Assembly: GCF_040222955.1 (NCBI RefSeq)
Contig: NZ_JAVKCA010000022.1
Coordinates: 236,425-300,424 of the forward strand
Length of the DNA: 64,000 nucleotides
Source: Marinoscillum sp040222955
GTDB taxonomy: Bacteria > Bacteroidota > Bacteroidia > Cytophagales > Cyclobacteriaceae
Direction: 5' to 3'
Part shown: piece by piece, positions 55,218-63,218 of the stretch
Layout: each line of letters opens with the position of its first letter
How positions within the stretch are numbered: position 1 is the first letter of the stretch
Notes under the pieces: model-generated
What the model was told of the DNA's origin: nothing
The model's database searches: none
The model's input: the letters and a program-made list of their open reading frames with translations, nothing else
Translations under genes and position numbers: made by a program

Positions 55218-55245
55218 CAAAAATGACCAGTTTTAACTGGTCATT
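55218..55245 (-). terminator. Terminator for the MoxR gene
   Basis: AATGACCAGTT (55222-55232) pairs with AACTGGTCATT (55235-55245) in an 11-bp perfect stem, with T-rich sequence following on the minus strand. A second perfect 9-bp inverted repeat (55265-55273 with 55302-55310) sits between it and the MoxR stop. Confidence 0.78.
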
Positions 55246-55317
55246 ATGTTTGTTACGTCATTGTGAAGGGTTTTCGGGTAAAATCATCAAAATCATCAAT
55301 TAAACCCTTCAGAGACA

Positions 55318-56304
55318 CTATTTAGTGATTTGAACCTTATTTAGGATCTGTCGGATGATTTCATGTGTTGTCACTCCATCGGCTTCAGCTTCATAATTAA
55401 GCAAAATTCTATGGTTCATCACGTCATCCGCCACAGCTTTGATATCTTCCGGCAACACGTAATCACGTTCATCAAAAAAGGCCACAGCCTTAGCCGCAAG
55501 ATTCAGGTTAATGGAAGCACGTGGCGATGCGCCGAACTGAATGTATTGTGCTTCCTGATCCAGCTTGTAGTCTTTCGGGTTTCTGGTGGCAAATACCAGC
55601 TCTATGATATATCGCTCAAGTGACTCAGAGAGCGCCACCTGATTGATCTCTTCTCTGATGGAGAATATGTCTTCTTTTGATAAAATAGAATTCACCTCCG
55701 ACTTAAAGGTCATATTGGCCATCCGGCGCATTACCTCCAGTTCTTCCTCTTTCGAAGGATAGTCTACATGCACTTTTAACATGAAACGATCCACCTGCGC
55801 CTCAGGAAGTGGATACGTTCCTTCCTGATCTACCGGGTTTTGTGTAGCCAGCACCAGGAAAGGCCTGTCCAGTTTGAAAGTAGTCTCGCCTATAGACACC
55901 GTTTTTTCCTGCATGGCCTCCAGCAACGCTGACTGTACCTTGGCAGGTGCACGGTTAACCTCATCCGCAAGGATCAGATTAGAAAATATCGGACCCTTCT
56001 TCACTTCAAAATCCGCTTTCTGCTGATTGTAGATCATGGTACCGATCAGGTCCGCCGGTAGCAAGTCCGGTGTAAACTGGATACGTTTAAAGTCAAGCTT
56101 CAAAACATCCGACAGGGTATTCACAGTGAGGGTCTTGGCCAGTCCCGGCACCCCCTCCAGCAGTATGTGACCCTGCGTAAACAAACCGATCAATAACCTG
56201 TTGACCATGTACTCCTGACCAACTACCACCTTACCAACCTCGCTGATTACCTGCTTGATTTTTTCCTGGTGTTCCTTCTTGAGTTCCAGATCTACTTGCT
56301 CCAT
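55318..56304 (-). CDS. MoxR-family AAA ATPase
   Basis: A 328-residue AAA+ ATPase of the MoxR branch, which acts as a chaperone for insertion of metal or VWA-domain partners. The P-loop GHILLEGVPGLAKTLTVNTL is at about residue 40. The Walker B LILADEVNRAPAKVQSALLE and the sensor segment FLVLATQNPVDQEGTYPL follow. The ATG at 56304 is preferred over the in-frame start at 56358, because the N-terminus then begins MEQVDLELKK. No DUF58 or VWA partner gene is adjacent in this window. Confidence 0.94.
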   Translation of the reverse strand: MEQVDLELKKEHQEKIKQVISEVGKVVVGQEYMVNRLLIGLFTQGHILLEGVPGLAKTLTVNTLSDVLKLDFKRIQFTPDLLPADLIGTMIYNQQKADFEVKKGPIFSNLILADEVNRAPAKVQSALLEAMQEKTVSIGETTFKLDRPFLVLATQNPVDQEGTYPLPEAQVDRFMLKVHVDYPSKEEELEVMRRMANMTFKSEVNSILSKEDIFSIREEINQVALSESLERYIIELVFATRNPKDYKLDQEAQYIQFGASPRASINLNLAAKAVAFFDERDYVLPEDIKAVADDVMNHRILLNYEAEADGVTTHEIIRQILNKVQITK

Positions 56305-56431
56305 ATGTATGATATTCAAATTTTCTTTTGGTGTGCAAAAATAAGCGGCTTTCTTCAAACTGAAAATGCCCTTTACTTGGACGGTTGTTTTATCTTGGAA
56401 GTTTCGAAAAAAACGTTAAAATCGACGATTC

Positions 56432-56767
56432 ATGGACATTAACGAAAAAAAAGAAATTCGGGCAGCCATAGAGGAGAAAATAGTAGAGCTGGAAAAACGT
56501 GTAAGTGATCTCATTGTGGCCACCAAACCCATGGGTCTGGACAATGCCGTGGGTCGGCTTAGCAGAATGGATTATATCAATAACAAAACCATTGATGAGG
56601 CCAACCTTCGGGCATCGGAACAAAAGCTGGAGGCGCTCCGGCGGTGGCTGGATCTGATCGACACGGAGAAATTTGGGAAGTGTAGCAGATGTGGCAATGA
56701 GATTAATCCGAAACGCCTGCTTTTCATGCCTGAGAGTACCCGTTGCATCCATTGTGCCGGGAAATAA
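56432..56767 (+). CDS. DksA/TraR-family zinc-finger protein
   Basis: A 111-residue DksA/TraR-like protein with a helical N-terminal part (about 1-75) and an intact C4 zinc finger. The motif is CSRC, 17 residues, then CIHC, so all four ligands are present. It is therefore the complete counterpart of the degenerate paralogue at 1383-1763. It converges with arsO with no bases between their stop codons. Confidence 0.87.
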   Translation: MDINEKKEIRAAIEEKIVELEKRVSDLIVATKPMGLDNAVGRLSRMDYINNKTIDEANLRASEQKLEALRRWLDLIDTEKFGKCSRCGNEINPKRLLFMPESTRCIHCAGK

Positions 56768-57832
56768 TCATTTCAGAAATTCCTCAATCTCAATACTGGT
56801 AGCTTTGGCGGAGCGGCCCACACCTACCACTGTGGCAGAGGCAAAACCGGTCCAGCTGCCATATCCCAGCATCCACAGACCCGGAAGCTCTTTTGATCGG
56901 GTACCGCTCGTGGGTATTTTATCATGACGAAAGGTTACTGGCAGGTTTTGAAAAATCCCAAGTGCAGGCCGAAATCCCGTGCAGAAAATAACGGCATCAA
57001 GCGGTAACTCCCGATAATCCTCCAGCACTGCTCCACTGGCTGTAAATCTGACTACCGAAGGATAGTGGTGAAGCACGTTCCTCGATCGTGCATCTTTAAC
57101 AGAAGGTACCATGACGATATGACCCAGGGAAGGGGGAATGTACTCACGTCCGTTTTTTTTGGCTTCAAAAAGCTGAGAAGCCGCATCAAAAAGGTATCGT
57201 CCGTCCACATGATCTGGCAAAAAATCCGGAGGATCTTTCGTAATCCAAAATGTGTCTGCCACTCTGGAAACCTCCGAAAGAATCTGTGCCCCACTGTTCC
57301 CTTCTCCAATAATTCCTACTCTTTGATTGCTGAAGACGGATGGATCGCGGTAGTCCGCTGAGTGGATCATTTTACCCAGAAAAGCCGCTCTGCCTGGAAT
57401 CTCAGGGATAAAGGGGTTTTTAAAGGAGCCCGTGGCCCCAACCACTACAGCGGACTGATAACTCCCCGCTGAGGTTTGCAAAGTAAAAACATCCTCATGC
57501 CAGCGGATATCCGTTACAATTACTGGCCTCTCTACTTTTATTTCATAGCGCTTTTCATAAGAAGCCAGGTAATCCGTGACCTCTTCCTTGCCCGGATAAT
57601 GTTCGGTGCCCCCAGGCATTAGCGTACCAGGCAGAGAGCTCCATTGGGCCGGAGAGAACAAAGTAATGGAGGACCAATAGTTCTGCCAGGAACCACCCGG
57701 TGATACCTCAGCGTCCAGAATGACATACTTGAGCCTTGTACGCCGGAGATAATAAGCCAGAGCCAGGCCGCTCTGTCCCCCGCCTATAATGATCACGTCA
57801 TACACTTTGGTAACCTCCTGCGTTTCCCTCAT
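56768..57832 (-). CDS. arsO: ArsO-type flavin-containing monooxygenase
   Basis: A 354-residue NAD(P)H- and FAD-dependent oxidoreductase of the ArsO group, found in arsenic clusters. The N-terminal FAD motif is IIIGGGQSGLALAYYLRRT. The NADPH motif GIIGEGNSGAQIL (starting RVGIIGEGNSG) is near residue 166. SWQNYWSSITLFSPAQWSSL is the characteristic ArsO segment. The proposed role is oxidation of an arsenic substrate, which is inferred from family. The start ATG overlaps or abuts the stops of the decayed reductase fragment upstream. Confidence 0.85.
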   Translation of the reverse strand: MRETQEVTKVYDVIIIGGGQSGLALAYYLRRTRLKYVILDAEVSPGGSWQNYWSSITLFSPAQWSSLPGTLMPGGTEHYPGKEEVTDYLASYEKRYEIKVERPVIVTDIRWHEDVFTLQTSAGSYQSAVVVGATGSFKNPFIPEIPGRAAFLGKMIHSADYRDPSVFSNQRVGIIGEGNSGAQILSEVSRVADTFWITKDPPDFLPDHVDGRYLFDAASQLFEAKKNGREYIPPSLGHIVMVPSVKDARSRNVLHHYPSVVRFTASGAVLEDYRELPLDAVIFCTGFRPALGIFQNLPVTFRHDKIPTSGTRSKELPGLWMLGYGSWTGFASATVVGVGRSAKATSIEIEEFLK

Positions 57833-58027
57833 TTATCTTCCGTTAGGTCTGCTGCTAATTGCATCATATAAGAGCATTTCAAAAAAGCAGGGATGACATG
57901 GCCACCCGCTTCAAAAGTCATTGAAATAGCGAGGGTTCTCCCCGCCAGGGTTTTCTATTTGAAATCCTGCTTCTCTAATCACCTTCACACCACGCAGATT
58001 AAAAGCAGTGACAAAAGCGGGATATAC
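57833..58027 (-). pseudogene. Fragment of an arsenate reductase-type protein-tyrosine phosphatase
   Basis: The minus strand between arsI and arsO still encodes a recognisable piece: VTAFNLRGVKVIREAGF followed by QIENPGGENPRY. This matches the middle of Bacteroidota arsenate reductase/PTP-like proteins, which carry a GTEVTAFNP-type segment and a later NPxY. After that the reading frame shifts: one frame reads GGHVIPAFLK and the next LLYDA, corresponding to the usual IIAFSKLYDD region. The active-site Cys region and the C-terminus are missing. The last frame stops right before or across the arsO ATG (TAAATG/ATGA), as an intact gene would. Missing N-terminus and at least two frameshifts make it a remnant. 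Confidence 0.6.
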
Positions 58028-58045
58028 CCTTATGATTGTTCAAAA

Positions 58046-58462
58046 TCAACAGCAAGCAGCTGCCTGTGGTCTTTGGTCATTTTTCTCTACATCTTTCTTA
58101 AAGTGGTATACTTCCCACTCATAGCCATCCGGGTCGTTCACCCAAAACTTATCTTGCTGAGCGTAGCAGCAGTTGGTGTTGGTCTCTTCCAGGGCTATCT
58201 GAAGTTTTTTCTCCACTTCCTCCTTGCGTTTCGCCAGCTGTGCCTCATCGGCAACTCTTAAACCGAGATGCCCGAAATGACTGGCCACCTTATCCGGCGC
58301 CTGAATAAATGAGATCACAAGTCCTGGCTCATCCAACTCAAATTTAGCATAGTCATCTTTTAGCTTGACAGGTTCCACATTAAAAAGACCCTTGTAAAAA
58401 TCTACGGTCGCTCCGATCTCAGATACGTTCAGAGCAATGTGAAATTTGATTCGATTGTTCAT
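58046..58462 (-). CDS. arsI: ArsI-type C-As lyase (VOC superfamily)
   Basis: A 138-residue vicinal-oxygen-chelate protein related to ArsI/CadI, which cleaves the carbon-arsenic bond of trivalent organoarsenicals. Likely metal ligands are His8, His65 and Glu117. The vicinal cysteines NCCYAQQDKFWV (Cys98-Cys99) correspond to the arsenic-binding pair of known ArsI proteins. A second CC pair ends the protein. NDPDGYEWEVYHFKKD is the family C-terminal segment. It lies 8 bp after the VOC gene and 19 bp before the reductase remnant. Confidence 0.88.
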   Translation of the reverse strand: MNNRIKFHIALNVSEIGATVDFYKGLFNVEPVKLKDDYAKFELDEPGLVISFIQAPDKVASHFGHLGLRVADEAQLAKRKEEVEKKLQIALEETNTNCCYAQQDKFWVNDPDGYEWEVYHFKKDVEKNDQRPQAAACC

Positions 58463-58470
58463 ATAAGTAT

Positions 58471-58851
58471 TTATTTAGTTGTTTGTTCAAGAAAGCAGTA
58501 GTCGGCAGTGGAACTGTCAATATCAACCTTCCCTTGTCTGATTATCCATTGGTGTCCATCTGGATCCGATACTGCGAATTGTCCCTCAAGGATTTTACAT
58601 TGTGAATGCCATGCATATTGTGAAATATATCGCTTCATTCTGGCATACACCTCACGAAGGTGATCGCCTGAGGGCACCTCTATTGTGTGAGATCTCTTTC
58701 TTCCGGATTCCCTTTCATTCTCGGTTAGAATCAGCTCTTTCTCCTCCCAGATAAACCGAGCAGTATTAAATGAAAGTGAGTCCGGCATCCTATTGAAAAG
58801 GTTCCGGTAGAAAACCACACTATTATTCAGATTAGTGACAGTTACATTCAT
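58471..58851 (-). CDS. Diverged VOC-family protein of the ars operon
   Basis: A 126-residue protein with a VOC-like layout (NNSVVFYRNLFNRMPDSLSF, then VSDPDGHQWII). Compared with ArsI the first metal His is absent from the opening (MNVTVTNL) and the last Glu is replaced (WII), so it is probably not a metal-dependent lyase. A single His in SHTIEV remains. It may be a decayed ArsI relative or a binding protein. Placed between arsR and arsI, it overlaps neither and follows a second copy of the ArsR-type operator. Confidence 0.75.
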   Translation of the reverse strand: MNVTVTNLNNSVVFYRNLFNRMPDSLSFNTARFIWEEKELILTENERESGRKRSHTIEVPSGDHLREVYARMKRYISQYAWHSQCKILEGQFAVSDPDGHQWIIRQGKVDIDSSTADYCFLEQTTK

Positions 58852-58858
58852 ATCTGTA

Positions 58859-58876
58859 TATCGCTTTATTACGATG
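58859..58876 (-). promoter_or_regulatory. Internal ArsR-type operator, copy 2
   Basis: TATCGCTTTATTACGATG matches the arsR-proximal operator in 15 of 18 positions (it differs at positions 7, 8 and 18). It lies 7 bp upstream of the VOC gene start, between that gene and arsR. Confidence 0.65.
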
Positions 58877-58895
58877 GTTTTGCCTAAAAAAATGC

Positions 58896-59225
58896 CTAGC
58901 AGCAGTCTTTCATTTCATCATAAATACTGAAGAACTTCTGAAACTCCTTGCTGATTCTCTCCCACACCTCACCATCCACACAATAGCACATAGCCGTTCC
59001 CTCCACAGTTCCCTTGATGATTCCCAGTGATTTGAGCTCTTTCAGGTGTTGAGAAATAGTCGCCTGCGCCAAACCGAGCTCTTTGACCAGATCACTGTTG
59101 ATGCACTGATTAGATCTCAATACATGCTGAAGGATGGCGATCCGCGCCGGATGGCCAATCACCTTGGCCACGGTTGCCAGTTCGTTCTGCTCCCTGGTAA
59201 ATAGATCTGTTTTCGTTACTCCCAT
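58896..59225 (-). CDS. arsR: ArsR-family metalloregulatory repressor
   Basis: A 109-residue winged-helix repressor. The recognition helix region is LVKELGLAQATISQHLKEL. N-terminal and C-terminal helices give the usual dimer. The C-terminal vicinal cysteines (KDCC) and an internal Cys (NQCINSD) are candidate arsenite or metal ligands. It is the first gene of the ars cluster, and a near-perfect palindrome abuts the start codon, so autoregulation is likely. Confidence 0.92.
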   Translation of the reverse strand: MGVTKTDLFTREQNELATVAKVIGHPARIAILQHVLRSNQCINSDLVKELGLAQATISQHLKELKSLGIIKGTVEGTAMCYCVDGEVWERISKEFQKFFSIYDEMKDCC

Positions 59226-59242
59226 ATCGCAATATTACGATA
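59225..59242 (-). promoter_or_regulatory. ArsR-type palindromic operator at the arsR start
   Basis: TATCGCAATATTACGATA is an 18-bp palindrome with eight of nine pairs matching. Its edge touches the arsR start codon. A near copy lies at 58859-58876. Confidence 0.75.
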
Positions 59243-59315
59243 GAGCGGTTAGAAGGTTGTATATCCGCGGAGAAAATTTTAGATAAGTACATGAAAGTGT
59301 TTAATCACTGAACAC

Positions 59316-59346
59316 AAAAAAACCCCAAAGAATGAATTCCTTGGGG
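59316..59346 (-). terminator. Terminator for the small gene at 59419
   Basis: CCCCAA (59323-59328) pairs with TTGGGG (59341-59346) and seven T's follow on the minus strand (59322-59316). It lies 72 bp downstream of the small minus-strand gene and supports its expression. Confidence 0.75.
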
Positions 59347-59418
59347 CCCCAACCAGCTATAGACAAGACCGCTGCTATTGCAAACGGACTTACTTTAAAT
59401 ATTTTAATAAAATCTCTT

Positions 59419-59625
59419 TTAGGCTACTTGATAACTACGTGCTTTCTCCAGTCTTGCATTGTTCAGCTGGGACACAATCTTCCTCACCAATCGCTCTTCT
59501 GACTCCTCCATCTCATACAACACTTCCATTTTCTCTCCCATGAGCGATTCGCTAATCTTCAAGTCAATAGAAGATCCGTGGTTGTAATTTTCCGTTTTCG
59601 AGCTATACCAGATTAAATGTTTCAT
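59419..59625 (-). CDS. Small protein of unknown function
   Basis: A 68-residue protein (MKHLIWYSSKTENYNHGSS at the start, KIVSQLNNARLEKARSYQVA at the end) with an acidic middle (YEMEESEERL) and a basic C-terminal helix. I do not recognise a family. Support is limited to an own terminator downstream (59316-59346), sensible composition and its isolated position. A non-coding explanation cannot be excluded. Confidence 0.5.
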   Translation of the reverse strand: MKHLIWYSSKTENYNHGSSIDLKISESLMGEKMEVLYEMEESEERLVRKIVSQLNNARLEKARSYQVA

Positions 59626-60059
59626 GAGCTTCTTCCGAATTTTGTCCAGCTAATATGAGACTTCTTGCCTTTGCGATCCTGCCAAAGAGCTATAAAATCC
59701 TGCCATTTTCAAAAACCTTCGTTTTTGGCCATTTTAGAGCCTTTAATTCGCTATTTATTTTCATATTCTCTGGCTAAAATGTCAAAATGACAACGATTTT
59801 ATTCTCACTTTATTGGTTTCAGCCAAATATCCTCTGCCCAAAAAGGCTCTTTTCCCCTACAAATAAATCTTTTATTTGGTGTCAAAGATCACAACTGCGA
59901 TCATCGAGGAGGTGTTGATTGGTCACTCATCTCTCCATAACTTTTGAGTCCTGATCTGCGGTGATTATTTTTTTAATTTTGAAAGATTTCTCTGCTTTTC
60001 GGACTAAATTTCTATTCTGCCATTTTTGAGCAACTTCAAAAAAACTTCCAAACCTCTAC
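59626..60059. other. AT-rich intergenic region (434 bp)
   Basis: No gene is supported here. It probably contains the promoter of the sensor kinase at 60060: TAATTTTG (59974-59981) matches the TAnnTTTG element, 78 bp before the ATG, but the nearest TTTG upstream (59943-59946) is spaced too far (27 nt). A perfect small palindrome, TGTCAAAATGACA, lies at 59780-59792 and could be a binding site. Confidence 0.5.
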
Positions 60060-63000
60060 ATGATCTGGTCAAGAGTGCCCCCATTACGTGAATCTCTTTT
60101 TTTACTTTGCTACTGGGTAGGATGCCATATGGTTACTGGCCAGTATTTCTCCGCTTGTGTTTATAAAAATCTGGATGGTATGGTTTCCAACCGCATCACC
60201 GAGATGGAGCAACTTCCAAATGGCGAAATCTGGTTTGCTACCCAAGATGGCATCAGTACCTATGACGGAATAGGCTGGCAAAGCTTCCCGGATTCACTGG
60301 GAGTATTACCAATAATCGGTAAAGTCTGCATGGAAGGACTGGCGGATAGTTCTGTCTATGTGCTGGGGTTCAACGGAAACAAACTTTCCTTTTCCAGGTA
60401 TGAGAATGATCATTGGTCTTCTCTGACGCTGCCTCCTGAAATCGCAAATTTACCGCTTCATTCCCGTTACAATATGGGCCACCGCCTCTCTAAACATGGC
60501 AACAAGCTGACAATTGGCATTCTGAACAAACTCTATACCTATTCCGGAAACCAATGGAGTCAACAGACCCTCAGCGAGACAGATCCTGAAACCTATAAGA
60601 TTAACACAATCAAGACCCTCGGCGATTCCGTCATGATAGCCTCCAACAAAGGCCTTCACCTCTATCTGGATGGAACTTTGACCACCCTGGTTGCAAATCA
60701 AGATGTCCAGGACCTGGATTATAGTATTGAACATGATGCCTTTTACTTATTGGGTAAAGATTGGTTGGGAACGTTATCACGCGGCTCAACAGAGATTGCA
60801 TTTCTTTTTAAAGACGAACTCATCGGCTATCCTGATGTGGGAATGGTAAGTAACCTGGTACAGCATAGAGGCAAAGTTTACTATAGTTCCAACTCCCCAC
60901 TCTATCAGTATGACCTTCATAGTCATGAAAGAAGGGCCGTAATCACGGAGTATTTTGATCTGGACTATGTCTGTATGAACGCACTGATTGATCATGAAGG
61001 CTCATTATGGGTAGGCACGCTTCGTGGCGCCTTTAAGGTGAACAATCAGAACATCTGGAATTATAACAGCCACTTCCTGCTGGAAAACGAAGTAAGTGCC
61101 ATGCTGGAAGATCAAAATGGGGATCTATACTTTGGGTCAAATCTGGGTCTTAATATCGTTCGGACAACAGGTGAAGTGGAAAAGTATCCTTTCCCCAGAA
61201 AGTTTATTCATGCCCGGGTCATGGATATTGTGTCATTTAATGGAGCCATATACATGGCCGGTAATACAGCCGGGGTGGTAAGGTTTAAGAACGGTCAATT
61301 TGATTTTGACCTTATTCAGGGAAACCCTAACACCCGTGTTCTTGACCTTCAGGTATATCAGGGAAAGCTCTATGCTTCATGTCAAAACACAATCTATAAA
61401 AAAGAGAGGAATCAATGGAGCCAGATAACCACTTCAAGAAAAGATGCTTATGGCGTCATCAGGAAGATGGCTTTTGACAACCAGAGACAACTGCTATTGA
61501 CACAAATGGGTGTAGACAATCTGGCCTCTGGGGAATTTATTCAATCTGAAAACCTCAACGATAACAACATATATACAGGTATAGAATATGACGGACACTT
61601 CCTGCTTGGTACAGCCAATGGCATCAGGCTGTTGGAGGGCAATCAGATTGTGCGGTCTCCAAATTTTGATCATTTTGATTCACCGGTATATTCCTTTTTG
61701 ACGGATCAAGAGGGGAGACTCTGGGTAGGTACCGGCAAGGGCATCTACCTGATGAGCCTGCAAGAGACTTATCATCTTTCCAAATCAAACGGACTTGCCG
61801 GAAATGAAATCAATAGAAATGCTTTCTTACTTGCCCAAAACGGCAAAATCCTGGTAGGGACAGATGAAGGAGCATCCATATATGACCCCAGAGAAATTCC
61901 GGTACTCCCCGTACCCAAAATAGAATACCTTGGTGCCAATGTAAATGGTGACCTCCCCTCATCCCAGAGTCTCAGCCATTCGGAGAACAATATTCGCTTT
62001 CAATATCGCTCTGTTTCTTTCTATGACGAAGAGCACATTAACTATCGGGTAAAGCTGGATGGACTGGAGGACGATTGGCAGCTTATTCCCTTTTACAACC
62101 AACATACCATCCTATACTCCAACCTCAAACCAGGAAACTATCAATTTATGGTGCAGGCGAGAATAGGAAATGGGGATTGGAGTCCGACCGCATCCAGCCC
62201 TCCACTGACCGTCAGGTCTGCATTCTACGACAATAGCTGGTTCAGGGTAGGAGTGACTATTCTTGTGATCCTGCTCATTCTATTTTTGGCCAGACTCAGA
62301 AGTCGAGCACTCAAGTCCAGAAATGAGCTTTTGCAGGCGCGGGTGCGAGAAAAAACCCGGGAGCTCAAGAATCAAAACAGTAGACTGATGAAAACCATCA
62401 AAGAGCTGAAATCTGCCCAGGGCCAGCTGATTCAATCCGAAAAACTTGCCTCAATGGGTCACCTAACAGCCGGCATTGCCCATGAGCTTAACAACCCGCT
62501 CAACTACATACGTGGGGGGGCCGAGTGCATCATGAAAAATCTTGAGGAGCTCAGGCACCTTCAGCTACAGCTTCATGCCAAAGAAAGTGAACCATCACTA
62601 CTGGAGGAGTATCAAATGCTTATGGATGATAGTAATCAGCTGGCCCAATCCATTCTCAACGGCGCCTCTAAAAGCACCGACATAGTGAAGAGTTTGAGCT
62701 CCTTTACCGCAGACTCTCAAAATTTTTACTCTTTCACAGATTTACAAAAGGAAGTAGACACCTCACTGACTTTACTTAATAATCAGATCGGATTTCGAAT
62801 CACCATCAATAAGATGTTCGGCAATATCCCCCCTATAGAGTGCTATCCAGCCAAAATCAATCAACTCCTGGTCAATCTCCTGATGAATGCCGTGCAAGCC
62901 ATAGAGCATGAAGGTGAAATCACCATCAGGTATTACAGAAAAGACGATAAGAGAATCGGGCTCGAAATTCTCGACGATGGAGTAGGTATTCCACAGGATT

Positions 63001-63191
63001 TACACGAACAGGTCTTTGAACCTTTTTTCACCACCAAAGACACCAACCCCGGTCTTGGACTCGCCATTGTAAAATCAATTGTTCAGGAACACCATGGAAG
63101 TATCAAACTGGACTCTAAACCGGGAAAGGGAACCAAGGTGAAAATTTTTCTCCCGGTAAACCAGACCGCCCATCCGGAACTAGAATTGTAA
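60060..63191 (+). CDS. Periplasmic beta-propeller sensor histidine kinase
   Basis: A 1043-residue sensor kinase. The N-terminus is hydrophobic and probably a signal. Repeated propeller blades (Reg_prop type, with WFATQDGISTYDG, LWVGTLRGAFKVN and LWVGTGKGIYLMS) fill about residues 45-600. A Y_Y_Y domain is near 645-720 (YRVKLDGLEDDWQLIP). A membrane helix at about 725-745, a coiled coil, HisKA with HELNNPLNYIRGG (His near 807) and an HATPase_c domain (NQLLVNLLMNAVQAI, DDGVGIP, GLGLAIV) follow. Unlike many Bacteroidota hybrid sensors it has no receiver or AraC-type domain, so its regulator is elsewhere. The ligand is unknown. Confidence 0.93.
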   Translation: MIWSRVPPLRESLFLLCYWVGCHMVTGQYFSACVYKNLDGMVSNRITEMEQLPNGEIWFATQDGISTYDGIGWQSFPDSLGVLPIIGKVCMEGLADSSVYVLGFNGNKLSFSRYENDHWSSLTLPPEIANLPLHSRYNMGHRLSKHGNKLTIGILNKLYTYSGNQWSQQTLSETDPETYKINTIKTLGDSVMIASNKGLHLYLDGTLTTLVANQDVQDLDYSIEHDAFYLLGKDWLGTLSRGSTEIAFLFKDELIGYPDVGMVSNLVQHRGKVYYSSNSPLYQYDLHSHERRAVITEYFDLDYVCMNALIDHEGSLWVGTLRGAFKVNNQNIWNYNSHFLLENEVSAMLEDQNGDLYFGSNLGLNIVRTTGEVEKYPFPRKFIHARVMDIVSFNGAIYMAGNTAGVVRFKNGQFDFDLIQGNPNTRVLDLQVYQGKLYASCQNTIYKKERNQWSQITTSRKDAYGVIRKMAFDNQRQLLLTQMGVDNLASGEFIQSENLNDNNIYTGIEYDGHFLLGTANGIRLLEGNQIVRSPNFDHFDSPVYSFLTDQEGRLWVGTGKGIYLMSLQETYHLSKSNGLAGNEINRNAFLLAQNGKILVGTDEGASIYDPREIPVLPVPKIEYLGANVNGDLPSSQSLSHSENNIRFQYRSVSFYDEEHINYRVKLDGLEDDWQLIPFYNQHTILYSNLKPGNYQFMVQARIGNGDWSPTASSPPLTVRSAFYDNSWFRVGVTILVILLILFLARLRSRALKSRNELLQARVREKTRELKNQNSRLMKTIKELKSAQGQLIQSEKLASMGHLTAGIAHELNNPLNYIRGGAECIMKNLEELRHLQLQLHAKESEPSLLEEYQMLMDDSNQLAQSILNGASKSTDIVKSLSSFTADSQNFYSFTDLQKEVDTSLTLLNNQIGFRITINKMFGNIPPIECYPAKINQLLVNLLMNAVQAIEHEGEITIRYYRKDDKRIGLEILDDGVGIPQDLHEQVFEPFFTTKDTNPGLGLAIVKSIVQEHHGSIKLDSKPGKGTKVKIFLPVNQTAHPELEL

Positions 63192-63218
63192 ACGCACAAA
63201 AAATTGTCTCTTAGTAAA

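Noticed and set aside
55318..56358. A complete MoxR-VWA gene set
   Set aside because: Only the MoxR ATPase is present. No DUF58 or VWA gene is adjacent.
57893..58261. A plus-strand open frame across the ars remnant
   Set aside because: It overlaps arsI and the reductase remnant on the other strand; the remnant explains the sequence better.
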